Positions 1 to 6,231 are shown, counted from the stretch's first letter. The stretch is 7,523 bases of DNA from Polaromonas sp. (GCA_026786065.1 JAJAYS010000158.1:1-7523); one strand, 5' to 3'. Numbers and translations: made by a program. The notes: generated from the letters alone by a model not told the origin.

Positions 1-2267
1 CGGTACTGGTTGACGTCCGAATAAATCGTTGCGACCTGGCGTTGGCCGAAGCTGTTGTAGAGGGCGTTGTTGACCTCGCGCGAGCCGATGTTTAGCCGGG
101 CCGCGCTGTCTTTGTCCACCGTCACCATCACCTCGACGCCGTTCTCCTGCTGGTCGGTGTCGATGTCGGTCAAGGCCGGCTGGCGCTTCATCTGGTCGGC
201 CAGCCGCAGCGCCCAGGCGCTCATGTCGGCTGCGCTGTCGCTTTTGAGCGTGTACTGGTAGGTCGAATTGCTTTGCCTCCCGCCGCCGCGCAAGTCCTGC
301 ACCGGATTCAAAAACAGCTGCACGCCGGTGACCTGCGCCATCTGCGGGCGCAGCCGGTTGATGACGGCCTGGCCCGACTCGCTGCGCTGGCCGAGCGGCT
401 TCAGGTTGACGAAGACGAAACCGCCACCGGCCCGCGCGCCGCCGGTAAAACCGACCACGGTTTCGACCGCCGGATCGCTGCGGATGATGTCCACCAGCTG
501 CTTGAGTTTTTGCTGCAGCGCCTGATAGGAGATCGACCGGTCAGCGCGCAGCCCGCCGTTGATCTGACTGGTGTCCTGGCGCGGAAAAAAGCCTTTTGGC
601 GCCTCGATGTACAGAAACACATTCAGCCCGACGACCGCAGCCAGGATCAGCATCACCAGCGCCATGCTGTGCAGCGCCCAGTCCAGGCTGACTTCATAGA
701 TCCGCAGCAGTCCGGTGTAGCCACGCTCCAGAAGCCGTGCAACCAGTCCGGGCCGACTCCCTTTGCTGCCGGCTTGGTCCGGCTTCAACAACCAGGCGCA
801 CATCATCGGCGTGGTGGTCAGCGAGATCACCAGAGAAATCAGCACCGCAGCCGACAGCGTCACCGCAAATTCGCGGAACAGTCGGCCGACCTGGCCGCCC
901 ATGAAGAGCAGCGGAATGAACACGGCAACCAGCGACAGACTGATAGCCACCACGGTAAAGCCGACCTCGCGCGCGCCCAGCAGCGCCGCCTTGAAGCGGT
1001 CCATGCCGGCCTCGATGTGGCGGCTGGTGTTCTCCAGCACGACGATCGCGTCATCGACGACAAAGCCGGTGGCCACCGTCAGCGCCATCAGGCTCAGGTT
1101 GTTCAGCGAAAAGCCCAGCAGATGCATCACCGCAAAGGTGCCGAGCAGCGATACCACGGTCGCCACCGCCGGAATCAGCGTGGCCCGGGCGCTGCGCAAA
1201 AACGCGCTGACGACCAGCACCACCAGCACGATCGAGATGATCAGCGTCAGCTGGACTTCGCGCAACGACGAGCGGATCGACTGCGTCGAGTCCGAGGCCA
1301 CCTGCAGCGTCACGTCGGCCGGCAACTGGGCCTGCAGCTCGGGCAGCAGCGCCCGCACGCCATCGACGGTTTCGATGACGTTGGCCGCCGGCTGGCGCCG
1401 CACCAGCACCACCACTGCCGGGCTGCCGTTGAACAGCCCGAGCGTGTTGATGTTTTCAACCCCGTCTTCGACGTTGGCGATATCCGACAGCCGGATCGCG
1501 GCGTCGCCGCGCCAAGCCACGATGATGCTTTTGTAGTCGGCCGCGTTGCGGCCCCCGCCGGCCGACTCGCCGCCCGAATAAATCTGAAAACGCTGGCCGT
1601 CGCTCTCGATGCTGCCCCTGGGCCGGTTGGCGTTGGACGCTTGCAGCGCGGCCCGTACGTCTTCGGAGCTGAGACCGTACTGGTTCAGCGCCGGTGTGTT
1701 GAGTTCGACGCGCACGGCGGGCAGCGAGCCCCCGCCAAGCTCGACGTCGCCGACGCCCGGCACCTGGGCAATTTTTTGCTGCAGCAGGTTGGACACCTCG
1801 TCGTAAATCTGGCCCGGCGTGCGGGTCTTGGAGGTCAGCGCCAGGATGATGATCGGCGACGCAGCCGGGTTCGCCTTGCGATAGGTCGGATTGCTGCGCA
1901 GCGTGGCCGGCAGGTCGGCGCGCGCGGCATTGATGGCGGCCTGCACCTCGCGTGCGGCGGCGTTGATGTTGCGGTTCAGCTCGAACTGCAAGTTGACGCG
2001 GGTCGAGCCGACCCCGCTGATCGACGTCATTTCATTTAGGCCGGCGATGGTGCCGAGTCGGCGCTCCAGCGGCGTGGCGACACTGCTGGCCATCGTGTCG
2101 GGGCTGGCGCCGGGCAGCGTGGCGCTGACCGAGATCACCGGGTAATCGACCTGCGGCAAGGGCGCGACCGGCAGCAGAAAGAAGGCACCGACGCCGGCGA
2201 GGGCGATGGCGAGCGTCAGCAAGACGGTTGCGACCGGGCGGCGGACGAAGGGTTCGGACAGGTTCAT
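1..2267 (-). CDS. mdtC: RND multidrug efflux pump subunit MdtC-like, C-terminus cut by window edge
   Basis: This is an inner-membrane drug/proton antiporter subunit of the HAE1 RND family. The frame is open without a stop from ATG 2267-2265 to base 1, giving 755 full codons of the roughly 1030 usual for the family. The N-terminus (MNLSEPFVRRPVATVLL) starts TM1 at about residues 12-33, followed by the first periplasmic porter/docking loop (about 35-335), TM2-TM6 (about 338-490) and TM7 (about 533-553). The TM4 motif GFVVDDAIV supplies the proton-relay aspartates D405 and D406; the LFMGGQVGRLFREFAVT block (455-470) is also typical. The second periplasmic loop is incomplete, and TM8-TM12 with the relay Lys and Arg lie outside. 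It is the third gene of mdtA-mdtB-mdtC; naming it mdtC rests on this order and on its difference from mdtB, and MuxC is the equivalent name in pseudomonads. The start is fixed by homology to MdtB's N-terminus. No good Shine-Dalgarno precedes it (only AAAAGATCG), which is odd for a pump gene. Confidence 0.93.
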   Translation of the reverse strand, partial: MNLSEPFVRRPVATVLLTLAIALAGVGAFFLLPVAPLPQVDYPVISVSATLPGASPDTMASSVATPLERRLGTIAGLNEMTSISGVGSTRVNLQFELNRNINAAAREVQAAINAARADLPATLRSNPTYRKANPAASPIIILALTSKTRTPGQIYDEVSNLLQQKIAQVPGVGDVELGGGSLPAVRVELNTPALNQYGLSSEDVRAALQASNANRPRGSIESDGQRFQIYSGGESAGGGRNAADYKSIIVAWRGDAAIRLSDIANVEDGVENINTLGLFNGSPAVVVLVRRQPAANVIETVDGVRALLPELQAQLPADVTLQVASDSTQSIRSSLREVQLTLIISIVLVVLVVSAFLRSARATLIPAVATVVSLLGTFAVMHLLGFSLNNLSLMALTVATGFVVDDAIVVLENTSRHIEAGMDRFKAALLGAREVGFTVVAISLSLVAVFIPLLFMGGQVGRLFREFAVTLSAAVLISLVISLTTTPMMCAWLLKPDQAGSKGSRPGLVARLLERGYTGLLRIYEVSLDWALHSMALVMLILAAVVGLNVFLYIEAPKGFFPRQDTSQINGGLRADRSISYQALQQKLKQLVDIIRSDPAVETVVGFTGGARAGGGFVFVNLKPLGQRSESGQAVINRLRPQMAQVTGVQLFLNPVQDLRGGGRQSNSTYQYTLKSDSAADMSAWALRLADQMKRQPALTDIDTDQQENGVEVMVTVDKDSAARLNIGSREVNNALYNSFGQRQVATIYSDVNQY

Positions 2268-2271
2268 GTTT

Positions 2272-2303
2272 CGATCTTTTGCGGATCGGGAGTGACTATC
2301 CCG
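2272..2303 (-). promoter_or_regulatory. Two small hairpins directly upstream of the mdtC start
   Basis: Two short perfect stems lie just before the mdtC ATG. CGATC (2272-2276) pairs with GATCG (2284-2288) across a 7-nt loop, and CGGGA (2287-2291) pairs with TCCCG (2299-2303) across 7 nt. They share two bases, so they are partly exclusive. The first covers the only weak purine-rich stretch (AAAAGATCG) that could serve as the mdtC ribosome binding site. A role in limiting mdtC translation is inference; five-base stems of this kind can occur by chance. Confidence 0.25.
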
Positions 2304-2414
2304 GCTGTCATCCCGGACTTGAGGAGCCTGCCCCGGACCACGATCCGGGGGGATCCATGCTTGCCACCGGCGCACTGCTGCGTTCCGGTGCCGCTCTGTC
2401 GCCGCGGCGGGCGA

Positions 2415-2448
2415 CTTACTTTCTTTTGCTTCGCCAAAAGAAAGTAAG
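2415..2448 (+). repeat. Perfect 14-bp stem hairpin H1, copy 1
   Basis: CTTACTTTCTTTTG (2415-2428) pairs perfectly with CAAAAGAAAGTAAG (2435-2448) around the loop CTTCGC. There is no U-tract on either strand after the stem, and the stem is A/T-rich in its middle, so it does not look like an intrinsic terminator. The second copy (2925-2958) has two stem pairs changed in a complementary way and the same loop, which argues that the fold itself is maintained. Confidence 0.85.
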
Positions 2449-2505
2449 CAAAGAAAAGGCGAGCCGGGGTCAGAGTCGCTGCGCGATACCCTGCGCTGCT
2501 CGCGC

Positions 2506-2566
2506 CAGGCGGGGTCTCGTGCAAACTCGCCTGCGGCTCAAACAAGCACGAGCCCTGATCCGCCTG
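2506..2566 (+). ncRNA. Two-stem covarying structure H2, copy 1 (function unknown)
   Basis: The outer stem P1 is CAGGCGG (2506-2512) with CCGCCTG (2560-2566). An asymmetric internal loop follows (GGT on one side, CCCTGAT on the other). The inner stem P2 is CTCGTGC (2516-2522) with GCACGAG (2546-2552). The 23-nt apical loop (2523-2545) contains a small GCC/GGC mini-stem. The other copy keeps the internal loop exactly and changes only one base in the apical loop, yet differs at one P1 pair and four P2 pairs, all compensated. This is the pattern of a structured RNA, or of a DNA hairpin recognised by a protein. Nothing here proves transcription, so the ncRNA label is tentative. Confidence 0.5.
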
Positions 2567-2674
2567 CCGCTGCGCTGCTTGGCTCTGCCCAACGGCAGCA
2601 GAAAGGAGTGCGGGCCGGGCAGCCGACAAGCGGGAATCGGCCGGTTCCTTAAGCATTTCTGGCCTGCAGTCTAA

Positions 2675-2702
2675 TGAATATGAGCGTAAGCAGCTATGAA
2701 AA
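2675..2702 (-). promoter_or_regulatory. Weak sigma70-like promoter candidate facing mdtC
   Basis: Read on the minus strand, TTTTCA (2702-2697) is followed after 16 bp by TATTCA (2680-2675). Each box matches four of six consensus bases. It lies in the most A/T-rich part of the operon gap and would transcribe through repeat copy 1 into mdtC. Such matches occur by chance in A/T-rich DNA, so this is only a candidate for an internal promoter compensating for the interruption. Confidence 0.18.
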
Positions 2703-2727
2703 TAATAGCGACTGCGATCTGAGCTAA

Positions 2728-2753
2728 CTTTTTTTCTCTCTTTCTCCTCTCCT
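2728..2753. other. 26-nt pure pyrimidine/purine tract
   Basis: The plus strand is entirely C/T for 26 bases, including seven consecutive T, and after a single G at 2754 continues as nine more pyrimidines (2755-2763). On the minus strand, which is the sense strand of the operon, this is a purine-rich GA tract. Tracts like this can form triplex DNA or unusual helix geometry, and as RNA can resemble Shine-Dalgarno cores, but no start codon is suitably placed after it. Confidence 0.7.
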
Positions 2754-2796
2754 GCTTCCTCCCAACCCCTTGTGGATGCGCCGAGGAGCGGAGCTT

Positions 2797-2857
2797 CAAG
2801 CGGATCAGGGCAGGCACTTGTTTGAGCCGAAGGCGAGTTTGTGCCTGACCCCGCTTG
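2797..2857 (-). ncRNA. Two-stem covarying structure H2, copy 2 (function unknown)
   Basis: On the minus strand the outer stem P1 is CAAGCGG (2857-2851) with CCGCTTG (2803-2797), and the inner stem P2 is CAGGCAC (2847-2841) with GTGCCTG (2817-2811). The internal loop GGT/CCCTGAT is identical to copy 1, and the 23-nt apical loop differs at one base only. Every change in the stems is matched by a complementary change on the other side. Expression and role are unknown; it would be co-transcribed with the mdt operon. Confidence 0.5.
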
Positions 2858-2924
2858 GAGCGAGCACCGCAGGTTGCCCGTAGCGCAGCGTAGGGACGCA
2901 GCAACCAGGGTCGCCTTTCTTTTG

Positions 2925-2958
2925 CTTACTTTTCTTTGGCGAAGCAAAGAAAAGTGAG
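2925..2958 (-). repeat. 14-bp stem hairpin H1, copy 2
   Basis: CTTACTTTTCTTTG (2925-2938) pairs with CAAAGAAAAGTGAG (2945-2958) around a six-base loop, the complement of the copy 1 loop. One pair is T-G: a wobble if the plus strand is transcribed, but a C-A mismatch on the minus strand. Two adjacent pairs are exchanged relative to copy 1 (C-G then T-A becomes T-A then C-G), keeping the stem intact. Confidence 0.8.
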
Positions 2959-3058
2959 TCGCCCGCCGCGGCGACAGAGCGGCACCGAAACCCAGCAGCG
3001 CGCCCACTGCAAGCATGGATCCCCCCGGATCGTGGTCCGGGGCAGGCTCCTCAAGTCC

Positions 3059-3112
3059 GGGATGACAGCTGGCGCGGGGATGACAGCCTGAGCGGGGATG
3101 ACAGCCAGGGAC
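3059..3112. repeat. 18-bp tandem repeat, three units
   Basis: GGGATGACAGC recurs at 3059-3069, 3077-3087 and 3095-3105, with an exact period of 18 bp; the 7-bp remainders vary (TGGCGCG, CTGAGCG, CAGGGAC). Copy 1 of the repeat has only a single GCTGTCATCCC at its outer edge (2304-2314), so the array has expanded on the right side only. Units this short and without spacers of constant length are not CRISPR-like. Confidence 0.85.
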
Positions 3113-3132
3113 CGCAGCCTGCAAGAGCCGGT

Positions 3133-6100
3133 TCATGCCATCACCTCCCGCCGGCCGCCAAACCTCCGACCCAGCCGATCAAACGCCAGGTAAATCACCG
3201 GCGTCGTGAACAGCGTCAGCACCTGGCTGACTATCAGCCCACCAAAAATCGCCAACCCCAGCGGCCGCCGCAGCTCGGCCCCTTCACCCCAGCCCAGCAT
3301 CAGCGGCAGCGCCGCAAACAGCGCCGCCAGCGTCGTCATCAAGATAGGCCGAAAGCGCAGCAAAGCCGCCTGGTGAATCGCCTCCTGCGGCGACTTGCCT
3401 TGGGTGCGCTCGGCGTCGATGGCGAAGTCGATCATCATGATGGCGTTTTTCTTCACGATGCCAATCAGCAAAATGATGCCGATGATGCCGATCACGCCGA
3501 GGTCGGAGCCGCTGATCATCAAGGCCAGCAGCGCCCCCACCCCTGCCGACGGTAGCGTCGAAAGAATCGTCAGCGGATGGATGTAGCTCTCATAGAGCAC
3601 GCCGAGCACGATGTACACGCAAACGATGGCCGCCAGAATCAGCCACAGCTGGCTGGCGAGCGAAGTCTGGTAGGCACCGGCCGCCCCGAGAAAAGTCAAG
3701 CTGACGCTGCCCGGCAGGCCGATGTCGCGCGCCGCCTGGCGGATGTCTTCGACCGCGTTGCCCAGCGACTGGCCGGGGGCCGCATCGAAACCCAGCGTGG
3801 TGGCCGGATACTGCGCGACGCGGGTGATCTGCAGCGGCGCCGGCCGCTCGGTGATGCGCGCAATGCTGGATAAAGGTGTACTGCTGCCCGAGCCGGTTTT
3901 GAGTTGCAGGCTGCCCAGCGACTGCGGCCTGTCGAACGCGTCGGGCCGGGCTTCGAGAATCACGCGGTACTGGTTGGTTTCGGTGAATATCGTCGAGACG
4001 ATGCGCTGGCCGAAAGCGCTGTAGAGCGCGTCGTCGATGCTCGACGTCGCAATGCCCAGCCGGGCCGCGCTGTCGCGGTCTATCGTGATCTGCGCGGCCA
4101 TGCCGGTGGCACCGGCATCAAGCGACACATTGCGCACGCTGCCCAAACCCTGCATGCGCGAAGCCAGCTTGCCGGCCCACTCGACCACGGTTTTGTCGTT
4201 CGAGCCTTCCAGCGACAAGCGGTACTGCGTCGGCCCGCTTTCGGCGTCTATGGTCAGGTCTTGGGTCGGCTGCAGATACAGCGTGACGCCAGCGACCGCA
4301 GCGGCGCGGGTCTTCAGCCGCTCCATCGTCTCGTTCTGGCTGCTGCTGCGCCCGGTCTTCAGGTTGATCAGCATGCGCGCCGTGTGCAGCATGGCGTTGT
4401 TGGCACCATCGACGCCGACGACCAGGCTGAGCGTCTGCACGTCGGGGTCTTCGAGCAAGGCACGCGCGGTGGCCTGGCTCAGCTCGCTCATGCGGCCGTA
4501 CGACACCGACTGGTCGGCCTGAATGCGCGCCTGCAACTGGCCGGTGTCCTGCACCGGAAACAGCCCTTTCGGTATTGCCAGGTAGAGCAGCACCGTCAGC
4601 GCCAGCGTTGCCAGCGCGACCAGCAGCGTCAGGCCCTGATGGCGCAGCACCCAGGTCAGGGAGCGGTCGTAGCGCGCCATCACAGCGCCAGGCACAGCGC
4701 TTACAGCCTCATTTGCGGCGCGCCGCCGTGGACGAAGCCATCGGGCCGACATCATCGGCACCAGCGTCAGTGACACCACGGCGGAAATTAAAATCGTGAT
4801 GGCCAGCGTGACGGCGAATTCGCGGAACAGCCGACCCACGACATCGCCCATGAACAGCAGCGGAATCAGCACCGCGACCAGCGAAACCGTCAGCGAGATG
4901 ATGGTGAAGCCGATTTGCGCAGAGCCCTTGATGGCCGCCGCCATCGGTGCTTCTCCCTCTTCGATATACCGGGAGATGTTCTCGATCATGACGATGGCGT
5001 CATCGACGACGAAGCCGGTGGCGATGGTCAGTGCCATCAGGCTTAAATTGTTCAGGCTGTAGCCGAGCAGGTACATCGCGCCGCAGGTGCCGACCAGCGA
5101 GATCGGCACTGCCAGGCTGGCGATCAGCGTGGCGCGGGCGTCGCGCAAAAACGCAAAGATCACCAGCACCACCATCACCACCGCCAGCAGCAACTCGAAC
5201 TCGACATGCAGCACCGAGGCGCGAATGCCGCGGGTGCGGTCGCTGAGCAACTCGACCTTCAGCGCAGCCGGCAAACCGGCCTGCAGCTCGGGCAGCCGCG
5301 CCTTGATCGCATCGACCGTGGCGATCACGTTGGCGCCGGGCTGGCGCTGCACGTTGAGGATGATGGCCGGTGTCAAAGCCGGTTTGCCGTCCGCCAGGTT
5401 GCTGCCCGACCAGGCACCGAGCTGGGTGTTTTCGGCCCCGTCGATGACCCGCGCCACATCGCTCAGCCGGACCGCCGCGCCATTGCGGTAAGCGACAACC
5501 AGATTGCGGTAGTCGGCGGCGGCCAGCAACTGGTCGTTGGAATTGATCGCGTAGGAGCGGGTCAGGCTGTCGATGGTGCCCTTGGCGCTGTTGGCGTTGG
5601 CCGAGGTAATGGCGCTGCGCAGCGTGTCCAGCGCCAGCCCGTAGGAGGCAAGGGCGCGGGTGTCGGCCTGAATGCGCACCGCAGGCCGCTGGCCGCCGCT
5701 CAAGCTCACCAGCCCGACGCCGGAGACCTGGCTGATCTTCAGCGCCAGCCGGGTGTTGACCAGGTTTTGCACCTGGGTCAAAGGCAGCGTGTCGGCGGTA
5801 ATCGCCAGGCTCAGCACCGGTGCGTCGGCCGGGTTGACCTTGGCATATACCGGCGGCGCGGGCAGGTCGGCCGGCAACAGCGAGCCGCCGGCGTTGATGG
5901 CGGCCTGCACTTCCTGCTCGGCCACGTCCAGCGTCAGCCCCAGGTCGAACTGCAGCGTGATGATGGACACGCTTGATGCGCTATTCGAGCTCAGGCGCGA
6001 CAGGCCGGCCATCTGGCCGAACTGGCGCTCCAGCGGCGCAGTCACGGTTTGCGCCATCACCTCCGGGCTGGCACCGGGGTAGAGCGTCTGCACCTGGATC

Positions 6101-6231
6101 GTCGGGTAATCGACTTGAGGCAGCGCCGACAGCGGCAAAAACTTGAACCCGACGATGCCCGCCAGCACGATCGCCAGCATCAGCAGCCCGGTGGCCACCG
6201 GGCGTTCGATGAAGGGGCGGGACGGGCTCAT
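3133..6231 (-). CDS. mdtB: RND multidrug efflux pump subunit MdtB-like, complete
   Basis: This is a complete 1032-residue inner-membrane RND transporter, the usual length for MdtB/MuxB. TM1 is at about 12-32, the first periplasmic loop at about 35-340, TM2-TM6 at about 345-493, TM7 at about 533-553, the second periplasmic loop at about 555-860, and TM8-TM12 at about 862-1015. Proton-relay residues are all present by motif alignment with AcrB: D410 and D411 in GFVVDDAIV, K928 in GIVKKNAIM, R959 and T966 in LLRFRPILMTT. The protein should therefore be functional. The start ATG 6231 is chosen because MSPSRPFIERPVATG aligns with family N-termini and with MdtC; an in-frame start at 6441 would overlap mdtA and add 70 residues of unrelated sequence. 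No strong Shine-Dalgarno precedes 6231, which suggests coupling to mdtA translation. It is expected to form a mixed trimer with MdtC and to work with MdtA and an outer-membrane channel. Confidence 0.95.
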   Translation of the reverse strand: MSPSRPFIERPVATGLLMLAIVLAGIVGFKFLPLSALPQVDYPTIQVQTLYPGASPEVMAQTVTAPLERQFGQMAGLSRLSSNSASSVSIITLQFDLGLTLDVAEQEVQAAINAGGSLLPADLPAPPVYAKVNPADAPVLSLAITADTLPLTQVQNLVNTRLALKISQVSGVGLVSLSGGQRPAVRIQADTRALASYGLALDTLRSAITSANANSAKGTIDSLTRSYAINSNDQLLAAADYRNLVVAYRNGAAVRLSDVARVIDGAENTQLGAWSGSNLADGKPALTPAIILNVQRQPGANVIATVDAIKARLPELQAGLPAALKVELLSDRTRGIRASVLHVEFELLLAVVMVVLVIFAFLRDARATLIASLAVPISLVGTCGAMYLLGYSLNNLSLMALTIATGFVVDDAIVMIENISRYIEEGEAPMAAAIKGSAQIGFTIISLTVSLVAVLIPLLFMGDVVGRLFREFAVTLAITILISAVVSLTLVPMMSARWLRPRRRAANEAVSAVPGAVMARYDRSLTWVLRHQGLTLLVALATLALTVLLYLAIPKGLFPVQDTGQLQARIQADQSVSYGRMSELSQATARALLEDPDVQTLSLVVGVDGANNAMLHTARMLINLKTGRSSSQNETMERLKTRAAAVAGVTLYLQPTQDLTIDAESGPTQYRLSLEGSNDKTVVEWAGKLASRMQGLGSVRNVSLDAGATGMAAQITIDRDSAARLGIATSSIDDALYSAFGQRIVSTIFTETNQYRVILEARPDAFDRPQSLGSLQLKTGSGSSTPLSSIARITERPAPLQITRVAQYPATTLGFDAAPGQSLGNAVEDIRQAARDIGLPGSVSLTFLGAAGAYQTSLASQLWLILAAIVCVYIVLGVLYESYIHPLTILSTLPSAGVGALLALMISGSDLGVIGIIGIILLIGIVKKNAIMMIDFAIDAERTQGKSPQEAIHQAALLRFRPILMTTLAALFAALPLMLGWGEGAELRRPLGLAIFGGLIVSQVLTLFTTPVIYLAFDRLGRRFGGRREVMA
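3140..3148 (-). promoter_or_regulatory. Near-perfect Shine-Dalgarno inside the mdtB 3' end
   Basis: The minus strand reads GGAGGTGAT, nine bases matching the 16S anti-Shine-Dalgarno complement, then GGC and ATG (3136-3134). It sits within the last codons of mdtB. The spacing from GGAGG to the ATG is seven bases, which is ideal. Today it precedes only the 290-codon repeat-derived ORF, while mdtC 870 bp downstream has no comparable site. It is best explained as the original mdtC ribosome binding site. Confidence 0.75.

Larger units (their letters stand above)
2304..2583 (+). repeat. Structured intergenic repeat, copy 1 (left arm of inverted pair)
   Basis: This 280-bp arm matches the reverse complement of 2780-3069. 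The outer 61 bp (2304-2364 against 3009-3069) are identical; the match is weaker inwards and contains indels. In order it holds a 7-bp hairpin (CCCCGGA 2331-2337 with TCCGGGG 2344-2350), a GC-rich palindromic block near 2398-2414, the 14-bp hairpin at 2415-2448, a 6-bp stem (GCGCGA 2481-2486 with TCGCGC 2500-2505), the two-stem structure at 2506-2566, and a fading tail to 2583. The arms differ by 10 bp, not a multiple of three, and the two copies change frame relative to each other, so a conserved protein is unlikely. From memory, similar hairpins (CTTACTTTCTTTTG and complement) recur in intergenic regions of Burkholderiales and Xanthomonadales; this was not searched. Confidence 0.9.
2584..2779. 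other. Unique lower-GC spacer between the repeat arms
   Basis: This 196-bp centre separates the inverted arms. It is markedly more A/T-rich than its surroundings, especially at 2669-2733, and has no start with a convincing ribosome binding site and no recognisable gene. It contains a weak minus-strand promoter-like pair (2675-2702) and a pure pyrimidine run (2728-2753). Its composition differs from both the pump genes and the repeat arms, suggesting a separate origin or a regulatory spacer. Confidence 0.6.
2780..3069 (-). repeat. Structured intergenic repeat, copy 2 (right arm of inverted pair)
   Basis: This is the inverted partner of copy 1, about 290 bp. Read on the minus strand it has the same order: 61 identical outer bases with the CCCCGGA/TCCGGGG hairpin, the GC-rich palindromic block, hairpin H1 (2958-2925), a differently built intermediate stem (GGTTGC 2872-2877 with GCAACC 2901-2906), the two-stem structure H2 (2857-2797) and a fading tail to 2780. 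The region between H1 and H2 differs most in length and sequence from copy 1, which still has its own stem there. In RNA of the mdt operon the two arms could also pair with each other over their whole length. Confidence 0.9.
2264..3136 (-). other. 290-codon ORF spanning the mdtB-mdtC gap, probably not a true protein
   Basis: The ORF starts with the ATG that overlaps the mdtB stop (ATGA, 3136-3133), behind the strong Shine-Dalgarno at 3148-3140, and ends with a TGA that overlaps the mdtC start (ATGA, 2267-2264). The predicted product is translated repeat DNA: its start repeats a six-residue unit containing CHP, and the same peptide (CHPGLEEPAPDHDPGG) appears from the opposite strand in the other arm. 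I see no domain, signal peptide or membrane segment. Because the arms shift frame relative to each other, the protein sequence is not what is conserved. It may still be translated, carrying ribosomes to the mdtC start. Confidence 0.25.
2261..3137. mobile_element. Candidate non-autonomous inverted-repeat insertion between mdtB and mdtC, flanked by 8-bp direct repeats
   Basis: The direct repeat GGTTCATG occurs at 2261-2268 and 3130-3137 and brackets an 861-bp insert (2269-3129) with no recognisable transposase. Inside are two inverted copies of a hairpin-rich repeat around a lower-GC spacer. Deleting one direct repeat plus the insert leaves mdtB ending GCATGA with mdtC beginning ATGAACCTG, a 4-nt stop/start overlap seven bases behind the GGAGG core of a strong Shine-Dalgarno. 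That reconstruction fits a clean insertion with target duplication. Against it, the inverted arms do not reach the direct repeats (35 bp on the left, 60 bp on the right), so these are not textbook terminal inverted repeats, and four of the eight repeated bases are the ATGA expected at a start or stop. It could instead be two independent insertions of one repeat family. Confidence 0.45.

Noticed and set aside
273..2039. 588-codon plus-strand open frame
   Set aside because: It is antisense to mdtC, and its product is dominated by Arg/Gln/His/Asp with no domain, typical of the reverse strand of a GC-rich gene.
2415..2448. Hairpin H1 as an intrinsic terminator
   Set aside because: It has a strong stem but no U-rich tract follows on either strand, and the stem is A/T-rich rather than GC-rich.
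2228..2674. 148-codon plus-strand frame through repeat copy 1
   Set aside because: It translates repeat DNA and overlaps the mdtC start; the same peptide arises from the inverted arm on the other strand, so it reflects the repeat rather than a gene.
3059..3112. Short CRISPR-like array
   Set aside because: The repeats are only 11 bp with 7-bp gaps and three units; there are no cas genes and no spacer-sized intervals.
2268..3132. Insertion sequence with its own transposase
   Set aside because: No frame in the gap shows transposase motifs such as a DDE or HUH pattern, and the only long frame is repeat-derived.
3904..4773. 289-codon plus-strand open frame
   Set aside because: It lies wholly antisense to the intact mdtB frame and has the same Arg/Gln/His-rich antisense composition.
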